Translations under genes and position numbers: made by a program | Notes under the pieces: model-generated | Databases searched by the model: none | What the model saw: only the letters and a program-made list of their open reading frames with translations | Told to the model about the DNA's origin: nothing | In this document: positions 1 to 6,494 of the stretch, one piece after another | Position numbering within the stretch: the first letter of the stretch is position 1 | Layout: every line of letters begins with the position of its first letter | Assembly (NCBI GenBank): GCA_045537695.1 | Contig: JAZSQB010000025.1 | Location: 1-6,757 of the forward strand | Length of the DNA: 6,757 nt | Source of the DNA: RGIG2041 sp045537695 | GTDB taxonomy: Bacteria > Bacillota > Clostridia > UBA1381 > UMGS1253 | Reading direction: 5' to 3'

Positions 1-2
1 CG

Positions 3-170
3 CACGAGAGCAGTTACGGACTAGAATACGGCGACATTGATATGTGTGTTTCCACAGAGCGTATCTTCGTGGATATAGATGCAGAGGGCGGCAGCATAGA
101 ACTTTGGTATGATTTGATTTTAGGTGGAAATCCGTCCAATGCAAAAATGATAATTGAAATTGTAAAATAG
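3..170 (+). CDS. DUF1934 (YwiB-like) protein, 3' end only
   Basis: An open frame enters at the left edge of the window and ends with TAG at 168-170, giving the last 55 residues of a protein whose start lies outside. The pattern is alternating beta strands: a short Gly-rich turn (YGLEYGDIDM), then VSTERIFVDID, then a Gly-Gly turn and IELWYDLILGG, ending MIIEIVK. This fits the C-terminal half of the DUF1934 calycin-like beta-barrel family (B. subtilis YwiB), a small cytoplasmic protein of unknown role. The context agrees, because in Firmicutes this family is commonly found immediately upstream of argS, and argS starts 20 bases downstream here. The family call rests on pattern and synteny rather than on a diagnostic catalytic motif. 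No biochemical function can be stated. Confidence 0.75.
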   Translation, partial: HESSYGLEYGDIDMCVSTERIFVDIDAEGGSIELWYDLILGGNPSNAKMIIEIVK

Positions 171-190
171 TTTGAAAGGAATATAAGAAA

Positions 191-1867
191 ATGGCATTGA
201 TTGAACAACTCAGAGCAGAATTAAAAGAAATGATTGATTGCGCTTATCACGAGGCCTTTGGCGCAGAAGAACTTCCGGTGGAAATTCAGCTGGAAGAGCC
301 GAGAGAAAAGGCAAACGGTGACTATTCTTCCAATGTTGCGATGATGCTTGCACGCGCACTGCGTCAGGCGCCGCGTGCGATTGCGGATGCAATTGTAGCC
401 AATATGCCGGAAAGCACTAAAATTGCGAAGTGTGAAGTGGCAGGCGCGGGCTTTATTAACTTTTATCTCGACAAGTCTTGGCTGTACCCTGTGCTTGCGG
501 AAATTGAAGAAAAACAAAACGATTACGGAAAGGTAAATATCGGGCAGGGTAAGCGTTATAATGTGGAATTTGTATCTGCAAACCCGACGGGTCCGATGCA
601 TATGGGTAATGCGCGCGGCGGCGCGCTTGGTGATTGTCTTGCATCGCTTCTGGAGTGGGCAGGTTATGAGGTTACCCGTGAGTTTTATATCAACGATGCC
701 GGCAATCAGATTGAAAAGTTTGCCAATTCCTTAAATGCGCGCTATTTGCAGATTTTCAAGGGTGAAGAAGCCGTTGCTTTTCCGGAAGACGGCTATCAGG
801 GCGAAGATATCAAGGTGCATGCAAAGAATTTTGCTGAAATAAACGGCGATAAGTATATAGAAGCATCAGAGCAGGAGAGAAAAGATGCACTTGTTGCCTA
901 TGCACTTGAATTAAATATTGATGCGCTTAAGACCGACCTTGAAAAGTATAGGATTTTTTATGATATCTGGTTCCGTGAAAGCGGTCTGCACAACAGCGGC
1001 GCTGTGCAGGAAACCATTGACTTGTTTGTGCAAAACGGACACACATACGAAAAAGATGGTGCGCTTTGGTTTAAAGCAACGGACTTTGGCGAGGAAAAAG
1101 ACGAAGTTTTGGTGCGCGCAAATGGTATACCGACCTATTTTGCGGCTGATGTTGCTTACCATAGAAACAAAATCGAAGAGCGCGGCTTTGATAAGGCAAT
1201 TAACATCTGGGGCGCTGACCACTACGGTCACGTTGCACGCATGAAAAATGCTTTGGGTGCCATCGGTATTGATGGGGACAAGCTTGATGTTGTTATTATG
1301 CAGCTTGTGCGCCTGATGCAGGATGGAGAAATTGTGCGTATGTCCAAGCGCACCGGCAAAGCGGTTACATTAAATGACCTTTTAGAGGATACCAGTGTGG
1401 ATGCGGCGCGATTCTTTTTCAATATGCGCCAGGCAGATAGCCATATGGTATTTGATTTAGACCTTGCGGTAGAAGAATCCAGTGAAAATCCGGTGTACTA
1501 TGTACAGTATGCGCACGCAAGAATGTGCAGCATTTTGTCGCTGTTGGAAGCAGAGGGCACAAAGGTGCTTCCGGTAAGTGAGATAGACCTTTCGCTTTTG
1601 AAAGAACAGCAGGAACTGGATTTGATGAAAAAGCTTGCGGATTTACCGCAGGAGATTGAGACAGCGGCGCTGATTTACGAGCCGAGCAAGTTGACACGTT
1701 ACTGCGTAGATTTGGCTTCTGTGTTCCACGCGTTCTATAACGCATGTCACGTGCGTCAGGACGATAAGGCACTGATGGCAGCAAGACTCAAGCTCGTGGA
1801 TTCTTGCAGAATTGTACTTGCGAACGTGCTTTCCATGCTTTCAATTTCGGCGCCGGAAAGAATGTAA
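191..1867 (+). CDS. argS: arginyl-tRNA synthetase (ArgRS, class Ia)
   Basis: This gene encodes the 558-residue cytoplasmic enzyme that charges tRNA-Arg with arginine using ATP. The length is close to that of B. subtilis ArgRS (about 556), so the gene looks intact. The ATG at 191 is preceded by AAAGGA (175-180) at a 10-base spacing. The N-terminal tRNA-recognition (Add1-type) domain covers about residues 1-90, including the conserved ANGDYSSNVAM segment. The class I signature HIGH appears as HMGN at 137-140, in FVSANPTGPMHMGNARGG. The Rossmann core continues through NIWGADHYGHVARMKNAL. The KMSKS loop appears as RMSKR at 383-387, followed by TGKAVTLNDLL. The DALR anticodon-binding domain begins near YYVQYAHARM and ends in SAPERM, a typical ArgRS C-terminus. 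The gene lies 20 bases after the DUF1934 gene and 26 bases before the protease gene, so it is probably co-transcribed with both. Nothing is missing or unusual. Confidence 0.98.
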   Translation: MALIEQLRAELKEMIDCAYHEAFGAEELPVEIQLEEPREKANGDYSSNVAMMLARALRQAPRAIADAIVANMPESTKIAKCEVAGAGFINFYLDKSWLYPVLAEIEEKQNDYGKVNIGQGKRYNVEFVSANPTGPMHMGNARGGALGDCLASLLEWAGYEVTREFYINDAGNQIEKFANSLNARYLQIFKGEEAVAFPEDGYQGEDIKVHAKNFAEINGDKYIEASEQERKDALVAYALELNIDALKTDLEKYRIFYDIWFRESGLHNSGAVQETIDLFVQNGHTYEKDGALWFKATDFGEEKDEVLVRANGIPTYFAADVAYHRNKIEERGFDKAINIWGADHYGHVARMKNALGAIGIDGDKLDVVIMQLVRLMQDGEIVRMSKRTGKAVTLNDLLEDTSVDAARFFFNMRQADSHMVFDLDLAVEESSENPVYYVQYAHARMCSILSLLEAEGTKVLPVSEIDLSLLKEQQELDLMKKLADLPQEIETAALIYEPSKLTRYCVDLASVFHAFYNACHVRQDDKALMAARLKLVDSCRIVLANVLSMLSISAPERM

Positions 1868-1877
1868 TCTATCGATG

Positions 1878-1885
1878 AAAGGTGG
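1878..1885 (+). promoter_or_regulatory. ribosome binding site fixing the ctp start
   Basis: AAAGGTGG lies 8 bases upstream of ATG 1894. A longer frame could begin at GTG 1882, but that codon sits inside this Shine-Dalgarno sequence and would put three extra residues and an extra Met before the signal peptide. The ATG is therefore preferred. Confidence 0.75.
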
Positions 1886-1893
1886 TTTCGTTT

Positions 1894-3348
1894 ATGCAAA
1901 AAGCTTATAAATTTATATCCGTTCTTCTCGCGTTGGTGCTTTTGGTGACGGCACCGGCTTTTGCGCAGGAAGATAACCATTTAAAGAAAATAAAAGAATC
2001 GGGAGATGCTGCATTTTTCAATCTGGTATTGGATGATGTTGTGCAGATGTATCAGTTTGATGTGCAGACGGAAGAAATATTCCGCCGCACGGTCACGAAT
2101 CTGCTTAATGACAATCCTGAACTTTTGGATGCATTTTTTAGAGCGCTTTTTGCAAGCTTTGATGATTATTCGGAGTTCTATACAGCGGATGAATATGCTG
2201 AGATGTTAGATGATTTAGAAGGTGTCACGGGTGGCATTGGTGTACAGATTGAAAAAGGACCTGCATATGTGCGTGTTGTTGCTGTATTGCCGGATATGCC
2301 GGCTGCAAAGGCGGGCATAATGGTGGGGGATGATATTTTGTCCGTCGATGGTGAAAACATGGAAGGCAAGAGTCTGGATTATGTTACTTATCGTCTGCGC
2401 GGCGAAATTGGCACGAATGTACTTGTTACCATTTTACGTAACGGTGAACAGTTTGAGTATGTGCTGACGCGCGGTAAGATTTCAAACAAAACCGTATCCG
2501 CAGGCATTATATCCGCAGATGTTGGCTATTTAGCAATTCATAGCTTTGCGTCGGCGACGGCGGGCGAGGTGCAGGAAGCACTTAAGCTGTTTGATGAGCG
2601 AAAAATCAAGAAGCTGATTATTGACCTTCGTGACAACGGCGGTGGTTATGTGGATTCTGCAATCGCGATTGCGAGAATGTTTGTGCCTGCTGGTACGATT
2701 ATTCAGCACTATATGCGCGTGAATAAGACTACCATGGATTATAAGTCGTATTTAAAAAATACAAAATATTCTATTGTGACGCTTGTAAATGAAAATACTG
2801 CAAGTGCATCGGAAATTTTAGCAAGTGCTTTGCAGGAATCTGGCGCATCGAAACTTGTGGGAAAGAAAACCTTTGGCAAAGCGGTTACGCAGTCGGTTTT
2901 TAGATTGTATGCAGACCGTTCTTGCAAGTTGACAACGGGTGAATACTATACAAGGATGGGTAACAAAATCAATAATATCGGTATTACACCGGATTTTGTT
3001 GTTGTAAATAAGAAAGTTCGCATGGAGAAAACAAATGCGGAACGCCTGACTTATCAGACGAAGTACCCAATCGGCGAGTCGAATGAGGCACTCTCCGCTT
3101 ATAAACAGCGTTTGCAGTATATGGATTATGCCGTAGGAGCATTGGATGATGAATATACAGAAGATTTTAAAAACGCAGTATATGCTTATCAGGTGAATAA
3201 CGGTATTGCGCCGACTGGCGAGTTGGATTTGATTACGCAGATTCATATCACCAATATTTCGGATGACGTTGAGGTATATATTGACAATCAGCTTGCAAAA
3301 GCAATTGAATTACACGGTTCTGTTTATACCGGCATTTTGGAAAAATAA
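1894..3348 (+). CDS. secreted carboxy-terminal processing protease (S41, PDZ, PG-binding)
   Basis: This is a 484-residue exported serine protease of the CtpA/CtpB/Prc family, which cleaves target proteins near their C-termini outside the membrane. From ATG 1894 it begins with a signal peptide (QKAYK, a hydrophobic stretch, then AFA before QE, cleavage likely after residue 24). A PDZ domain covers about residues 107-190 (GVTGGIGVQIEK, MPAAKAGIMVGDDILSVDG). The protease core has IIDLRDNGGGYVDSA. The catalytic dyad is S304 (in NTASASE) with K329 (in TFGKAVTQ) and Q333. The S-to-K spacing of 25 and K-to-Q spacing of 4 match E. coli Prc S430/K455/Q459, so the enzyme should be active. Residues of about 402-455 (YKQRLQYMDYAVGALDD to TGELDLITQ) form a peptidoglycan_binding_1-like domain, as in Bacillus CtpB. 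The gene follows argS by 26 bases and is closed by a hairpin terminator. Its substrate is unknown. In spore formers relatives act in sporulation signalling, but that is only an inference here. Confidence 0.95.
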   Translation: MQKAYKFISVLLALVLLVTAPAFAQEDNHLKKIKESGDAAFFNLVLDDVVQMYQFDVQTEEIFRRTVTNLLNDNPELLDAFFRALFASFDDYSEFYTADEYAEMLDDLEGVTGGIGVQIEKGPAYVRVVAVLPDMPAAKAGIMVGDDILSVDGENMEGKSLDYVTYRLRGEIGTNVLVTILRNGEQFEYVLTRGKISNKTVSAGIISADVGYLAIHSFASATAGEVQEALKLFDERKIKKLIIDLRDNGGGYVDSAIAIARMFVPAGTIIQHYMRVNKTTMDYKSYLKNTKYSIVTLVNENTASASEILASALQESGASKLVGKKTFGKAVTQSVFRLYADRSCKLTTGEYYTRMGNKINNIGITPDFVVVNKKVRMEKTNAERLTYQTKYPIGESNEALSAYKQRLQYMDYAVGALDDEYTEDFKNAVYAYQVNNGIAPTGELDLITQIHITNISDDVEVYIDNQLAKAIELHGSVYTGILEK

Positions 3349-3354
3349 TACACA

Positions 3355-3393
3355 AAAGCTTTTCCAGACTATGCCGGAAAGGCTTTGCGTTTT
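3355..3393 (+). terminator. Rho-independent terminator after ctp
   Basis: The arms AAAGCTTTTCC (3355-3365) and GGAAAGGCTTT (3376-3386) pair over 11 positions with a single G-U wobble, around a 10-base loop. GCG and then TTTT (3390-3393) follow. The hairpin starts 6 bases after the ctp stop codon. The T-tract is short and offset by three bases, so efficiency may be moderate. It probably ends the DUF1934-argS-ctp unit. Confidence 0.7.
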
Positions 3394-3404
3394 GATATTT
3401 GATT

Positions 3405-3410
3405 TATAAT
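3405..3410 (+). promoter_or_regulatory. candidate -10 box for the SLH-protein gene
   Basis: A consensus TATAAT sits just after the terminator, inside the 10-mer GATTTATAAT (3401-3410) that recurs at 6411-6420. No good -35 hexamer is visible at 16-18 bases upstream, where the sequence is GCTTTG-like. If used, transcription would start near 3417 and give a leader of about 134 bases before ATG 3551. The call rests on the -10 match and position only. Confidence 0.35.
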
Positions 3411-3435
3411 GCTACATCGCTATTTCCTATTGGGT

Positions 3436-3469
3436 TGGTGTAGACACTTAAGGGACGATATCTATACCA
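3436..3469 (+). repeat. inverted repeat in the SLH-gene leader
   Basis: TGGTGTAGA (3436-3444) pairs with TCTATACCA (3461-3469) over 9 positions with one G-U wobble, around a 16-base loop. A competing small palindrome, GTGT-AG-ACAC (3438-3447), overlaps its left arm. It could be a leader RNA hairpin or an operator. No known riboswitch core was recognised. Confidence 0.4.
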
Positions 3470-3499
3470 TCAATAAACGGAATTGATGCTTTTGGTCCT

Positions 3500-3531
3500 G
3501 ACTTGACAAAAGTCGAATTGTGTCGAATTAT
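3500..3531 (+). repeat. 32-base leader element, copy 1
   Basis: This element matches 6547-6578 at 26 of 32 aligned positions without gaps. Its first 15 bases, GACTTGACAAAAGTC, form a perfect 5-bp inverted repeat (GACTT/AAGTC, loop GACAA). Two GTCG cores follow exactly 10 bases apart (starting 3512 and 3522). It ends 4 bases upstream of the ribosome binding site of the SLH gene. Whether it acts as DNA (operator) or RNA (leader hairpin) cannot be decided from sequence. Confidence 0.6.
3511..3527 (+). promoter_or_regulatory. tandem Spo0A-box-like site
   Basis: AGTCGAA (3511-3517) and TGTCGAA (3521-3527) lie head to tail with a 10-base period. TGTCGAA is the established Spo0A box (0A box) consensus, and tandem boxes at 10-base spacing occur at known Spo0A targets such as B. 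subtilis abrB. The position directly in front of the ribosome binding site of the SLH gene would suit repression or roadblocking more than classical activation. Binding is an inference, and no spo0A gene is in view. Confidence 0.4.
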
Positions 3532-3534
3532 TTT

Positions 3535-3542
3535 GAAAGGAG
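3535..3542 (+). promoter_or_regulatory. ribosome binding site fixing the SLH-protein start
   Basis: GAAAGGAG is 8 bases from ATG 3551 but only 2 bases from the in-frame ATG 3545. A TTG at 3503 in the same frame lies upstream of it, inside the repeated leader element. ATG 3551 is therefore the best start, and it leaves a clean signal peptide. Confidence 0.8.
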
Positions 3543-3550
3543 TAATGGAA

Positions 3551-6340
3551 ATGAAAGCAGTTTTTAAAATGAGAAAAATGATTTGTTTAACACTCTGTTG
3601 CTTTTTGGTGTGCATGGCTATTCCGTTTAATATATTTGCTGAGGAAGAAAAGAGCAAATTGCCATATGTTATAGAGCCTCAATATTACTCTGCCGAGGAA
3701 TTTAACAAGCATGGTATTGCAAGGGTTCAGCTTGCGCCGGCTGAAGAAGGCGGCGAGGAAGTGTTTGGTGTTATCAATCTAAAGGGCGAAAGGATATTCG
3801 GTTTTGATGGCACAAAATTTGCAATCCGCAAAAATGGGTTGATTATGGCTGTAGGTGACAATGACAAAGCTGCTTTTTTCAGCAGTGAGGGAAAACAACT
3901 TACCGATTATGTATATGAAACATTCAAAAGAGTACAGCCTAAAACTCCGCACTTTGTCACATATCATTATCTGACGGATCGCTATGATGGTGACGGTGAA
4001 AGTGATTTGGTTCCTATTTGCAGAGACGGTAAATTTGGTTTTATTAACAGTAAAGGCGAGGAAGCCATTGCACCGACATTTGATTACGTTTTCGGATATT
4101 ATGAAGGAATATCGAGAATCGGCTATGACGGCGTGTTAAGTGAATACGGAACCTACACGCAATGCAAATTTGGATATATAAATGAAAATGGCGAGGTACT
4201 GCCTACAGGTGAACTTTGGGCGGCATCTGATTTTTCAAATGGTTACGCCAAAATTGCTGACGGGCAGCATAAAGTGATTGACGAAAATGGTAGTGAAGTG
4301 AAATTCCCTATTGGCTCCTATGAATTTGTGGAAACAAACGGTAATTTTATTTTGGTTACTGATGGAAGCGGTCTTATTGTACTTGATATGAATGGCAATG
4401 TTTTGTCAGGTGCAGAGACAGGACACAAATCCTTGTTCGGTAAAAGCTTCATCATAGATCGAAAGCAAATTGCCGACATAAACGGAAATATTATTTATAC
4501 AGCACCTGAAGGTGTGGAAATAGAATATGGAAGAAAAAACAGCTATGTGACTATGATAAATACAAGTGCTGTTATAAATAGACTATCTGTTATTGTGAAA
4601 GGACTTATCAATCAAGATGGCAAGGTTGTGTTAGAACCGCGGCATTTAGGCTTGCGAGAGGTTGCAGATGGTATCTTTGCTGATGATGGTTTTGATTTGT
4701 ATGATATAAACGGTGACACAATCGCCACAACTAACGGATATAATATTGGTGGTAATGAATTGTCATATAATCTGTTGCCATTAACTGATTATGATACAAA
4801 TCAAAGGGGTTATGTAGAGCTTCCCAAAGCAGCTAATCCTTATGTTTCAAAATTTACGGAGTCTGATATATACAAAGTTTATAATGTATTTGATACTGAC
4901 TACGGTACTGTTTTGTATTTACAAGTTGTTGGTGCTCCACATGCCACAGGACCATTCTTGATGCTTGTCCGTGAAAACGGAGAAGAGGTAAACCTCTCAG
5001 AACGTGTGTCAAGAGAAACGATTTGGGCGCTCCCTGAACACAATGACATAAAGGTTTCCGAAGATGGCAGATATATCACATTTAATGTTTCGTTTGAGGA
5101 ACGATCCGCAGGAAATATTGGAGCTTCTGGAACCTATACTGTCTTACATGATGCCGGCACCTATTATTATAAGGTAAACCTTGAAACAGGTGTATGCATC
5201 GAAACAAGATTTGAACCTCATGATACAATGGGTGAAGATGTTATTTCCGCTTGGGCAAAACCAGAGGTTGAAAAAGCAATAGATCTTGGCTTTGTTCCGA
5301 TTGCACTTCGGGAAAACTACAAACGAAACATTACTCGCGCCGAATTTGCAAAGATGGCAATGGATTTTCTCTCTTTTTCTTATGGCTATTCCAATGCAAC
5401 ACGGAAAAAGGGTTGGTCAGAAATTGACTACGAGAAGTATGGTTATGTCAATCACGACTTTTTGTGTGCATATTGCCACGCTAAACCTGATAGAAACGGA
5501 AAATCCTTTATGTCGGGTAATGCAGAGTATAAGTACAATTCGAATCTTAAAATAACGATGGCAGAGCCGTTTGAAAAAACAGAAGATTTTTTATACTATG
5601 AGTCCGTGATTGCAGCTTATAATATAGGTATCGTAAATGGAGTGAGTGAGACAGAGTTTAACCCGAACGGTGATATTACACGTCAGGAAGCTGCGGCAAT
5701 GCTTATGCGTGTTTATAAAAATTACGGCGTATGTGAAGAGGCACCAAACGACTATTTGTTTGCCGACAATGTTTCGATTGCGGATTGGGCAAAAGAGGAC
5801 GTTTACCAAATTAATCGGCTTGGTGTTATGCAGGGTGTTGGAAATGATATGTTTGCACCTCTTGACAACTACACCGTTGAGCAAGCTATTGCAACCTTTT
5901 TAAGACTTTATGAGAAAGCACCTGTGAGCCGAAAAAACAAAAATATTGCACCTCTTCTTGAATTTAAATTTGAAAAAGAAAAACTGCTTGAAGGCAATCC
6001 TGCTGGCAGAGGATGGGTAACAGCAGAAGAAAAAGAATCTATTTTTGATGACTATACCATATTGCAAGGCGCATGGAATATGCGGCATTATGGCGGTAGT
6101 GATGTTATTTATGCTTTCTATAAAAGCGGTGGTGTGACAACGTTATTCAGTGGACAACTGACATCGGAAGTGGAAATAGATACCGAGAAAAACGTCATCC
6201 GTTATAGCGCCGAAAGCTCTAATACGTTTCTTCTGTATAATCAGCTTTGCGGTAGCGAAAAGGTGTATGCAGCAGGCGAGTATATGTGTGAAAAAGACAT
6301 AGAAACAGGAAATATACTCAGTTTAATTCGTATAAATTAA
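3551..6340 (+). CDS. exported WG-repeat protein with three SLH modules
   Basis: This is a 929-residue protein, probably exported and held on the cell wall. Residues 1-30 are a signal peptide (KAVFKMRK, a hydrophobic Cys-rich stretch, then IFA before EEEK). Residues of about 40-400 hold degenerate WG-type beta repeats: FGVINLKGE near 73, GKFGFINSKGEEAIAPTFD near 160, CKFGYINENGE near 205. Residues of about 410-560 are a beta-rich part not recognised. Three SLH modules follow: about 565-618 (W568, TRAE 595-598), about 680-732 (TRQE 710-713) and about 737-793 (W746, but TVEQ where TRAE is expected). SLH modules of this type bind pyruvylated secondary cell-wall polysaccharide. About 60 residues are inserted between modules 1 and 2, including C639-A-Y-C642-H643. 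The last 130 residues or so are an unrecognised domain. The gene has its own leader and looks more A+T-rich than argS and ctp. Its ligand and exact role are unknown; it is more likely an accessory surface protein than the main S-layer protein. Confidence 0.9.
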   Translation: MKAVFKMRKMICLTLCCFLVCMAIPFNIFAEEEKSKLPYVIEPQYYSAEEFNKHGIARVQLAPAEEGGEEVFGVINLKGERIFGFDGTKFAIRKNGLIMAVGDNDKAAFFSSEGKQLTDYVYETFKRVQPKTPHFVTYHYLTDRYDGDGESDLVPICRDGKFGFINSKGEEAIAPTFDYVFGYYEGISRIGYDGVLSEYGTYTQCKFGYINENGEVLPTGELWAASDFSNGYAKIADGQHKVIDENGSEVKFPIGSYEFVETNGNFILVTDGSGLIVLDMNGNVLSGAETGHKSLFGKSFIIDRKQIADINGNIIYTAPEGVEIEYGRKNSYVTMINTSAVINRLSVIVKGLINQDGKVVLEPRHLGLREVADGIFADDGFDLYDINGDTIATTNGYNIGGNELSYNLLPLTDYDTNQRGYVELPKAANPYVSKFTESDIYKVYNVFDTDYGTVLYLQVVGAPHATGPFLMLVRENGEEVNLSERVSRETIWALPEHNDIKVSEDGRYITFNVSFEERSAGNIGASGTYTVLHDAGTYYYKVNLETGVCIETRFEPHDTMGEDVISAWAKPEVEKAIDLGFVPIALRENYKRNITRAEFAKMAMDFLSFSYGYSNATRKKGWSEIDYEKYGYVNHDFLCAYCHAKPDRNGKSFMSGNAEYKYNSNLKITMAEPFEKTEDFLYYESVIAAYNIGIVNGVSETEFNPNGDITRQEAAAMLMRVYKNYGVCEEAPNDYLFADNVSIADWAKEDVYQINRLGVMQGVGNDMFAPLDNYTVEQAIATFLRLYEKAPVSRKNKNIAPLLEFKFEKEKLLEGNPAGRGWVTAEEKESIFDDYTILQGAWNMRHYGGSDVIYAFYKSGGVTTLFSGQLTSEVEIDTEKNVIRYSAESSNTFLLYNQLCGSEKVYAAGEYMCEKDIETGNILSLIRIN

Positions 6341-6369
6341 ACACAAAAGTCAATGCTTTAGCTGTGTTT
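6339..6369 (+). terminator. weak terminator-like hairpin after the SLH gene
   Basis: AAACACA (6339-6345) pairs with TGTGTTT (6363-6369), and AAAG (6346-6349) with CTTT (6356-6359), leaving a 3-base bulge (AGC). It overlaps the stop codon and is followed by only one more T before ACTCG, so it lacks a proper T-tract. It could slow or stop transcription, but evidence is limited. It shares the 9-mer ACACAAAAG with the start of the ctp terminator (3350-3358 and 6341-6349). Confidence 0.35.
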
Positions 6370-6391
6370 TACTCGTGTCCAGTCTATAAAA

Positions 6392-6420
6392 TTTAAAAGA
6401 TTAGTTTGCCGATTTATAAT
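6392..6420 (+). promoter_or_regulatory. candidate sigma-A promoter for the transporter gene
   Basis: TTTAAA (6392-6397, 4 of 6 matches to TTGACA), a 17-base spacer and a consensus TATAAT (6415-6420) form a plausible vegetative promoter. Transcription would start near 6427 and give a structured leader of about 164 bases before ATG 6591. The -10 lies in the same GATTTATAAT word as the candidate promoter of the SLH gene. Confidence 0.5.
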
Positions 6421-6440
6421 ATTTACATATACTATCGGGA

Positions 6441-6463
6441 GCGAGAAAATCCAGTATTCTCGC
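6441..6463 (+). repeat. leader hairpin GCGAGAA/TTCTCGC
   Basis: A perfect 7-bp inverted repeat (6441-6447 with 6457-6463) surrounds the 9-base loop AATCCAGTA. It lies about 14 bases after the predicted transcription start of the transporter gene. There is no T-tract after it, so it is not a simple terminator. Its function is unknown; a leader RNA fold or an operator are both possible. Confidence 0.45.
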
Positions 6464-6494
6464 GGGTTCTAAAGAATTTTGTTCAAGAAAAATC

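Noticed and set aside
221..601. Antisense reading frames within argS, and similar ones opposite ctp and the SLH gene.
   Set aside because: They lie wholly opposite genes with clear family motifs, lack ribosome binding sites and show no domain. They are by-products of codon composition.
3410..3500. A possible insertion-sequence remnant around the inverted repeat at 3436-3469.
   Set aside because: No transposase fragment, no matching terminal repeat on the other side and no target-site duplication could be found in the window.
3500..3527. An RNA pseudoknot in copy 1: loop bases GACA (3505-3508) pairing with TGTC (3521-3524).
   Set aside because: Copy 2 has AACA in the loop and CGTC downstream, so the pairing is lost rather than compensated. 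The simple hairpin is supported by both copies, the pseudoknot is not.
3503..3531. The 32-base element read as a sigma-A promoter (TTGACA or TTAACA, 17 bases, then AATTAT or TAATAT).
   Set aside because: Spacing is right in both copies, but transcription would start at about 3538 and 6585, inside or after the Shine-Dalgarno sequences, leaving almost leaderless messages despite good ribosome binding sites. Better -10 boxes lie further upstream at 3405 and 6415. It remains a weaker alternative.
5286..5555. Alternate-frame + strand reading frames inside the SLH region (also 5646-5903).
   Set aside because: The main frame carries clear SLH motifs through this stretch, and the alternates show no conserved pattern or ribosome binding site.
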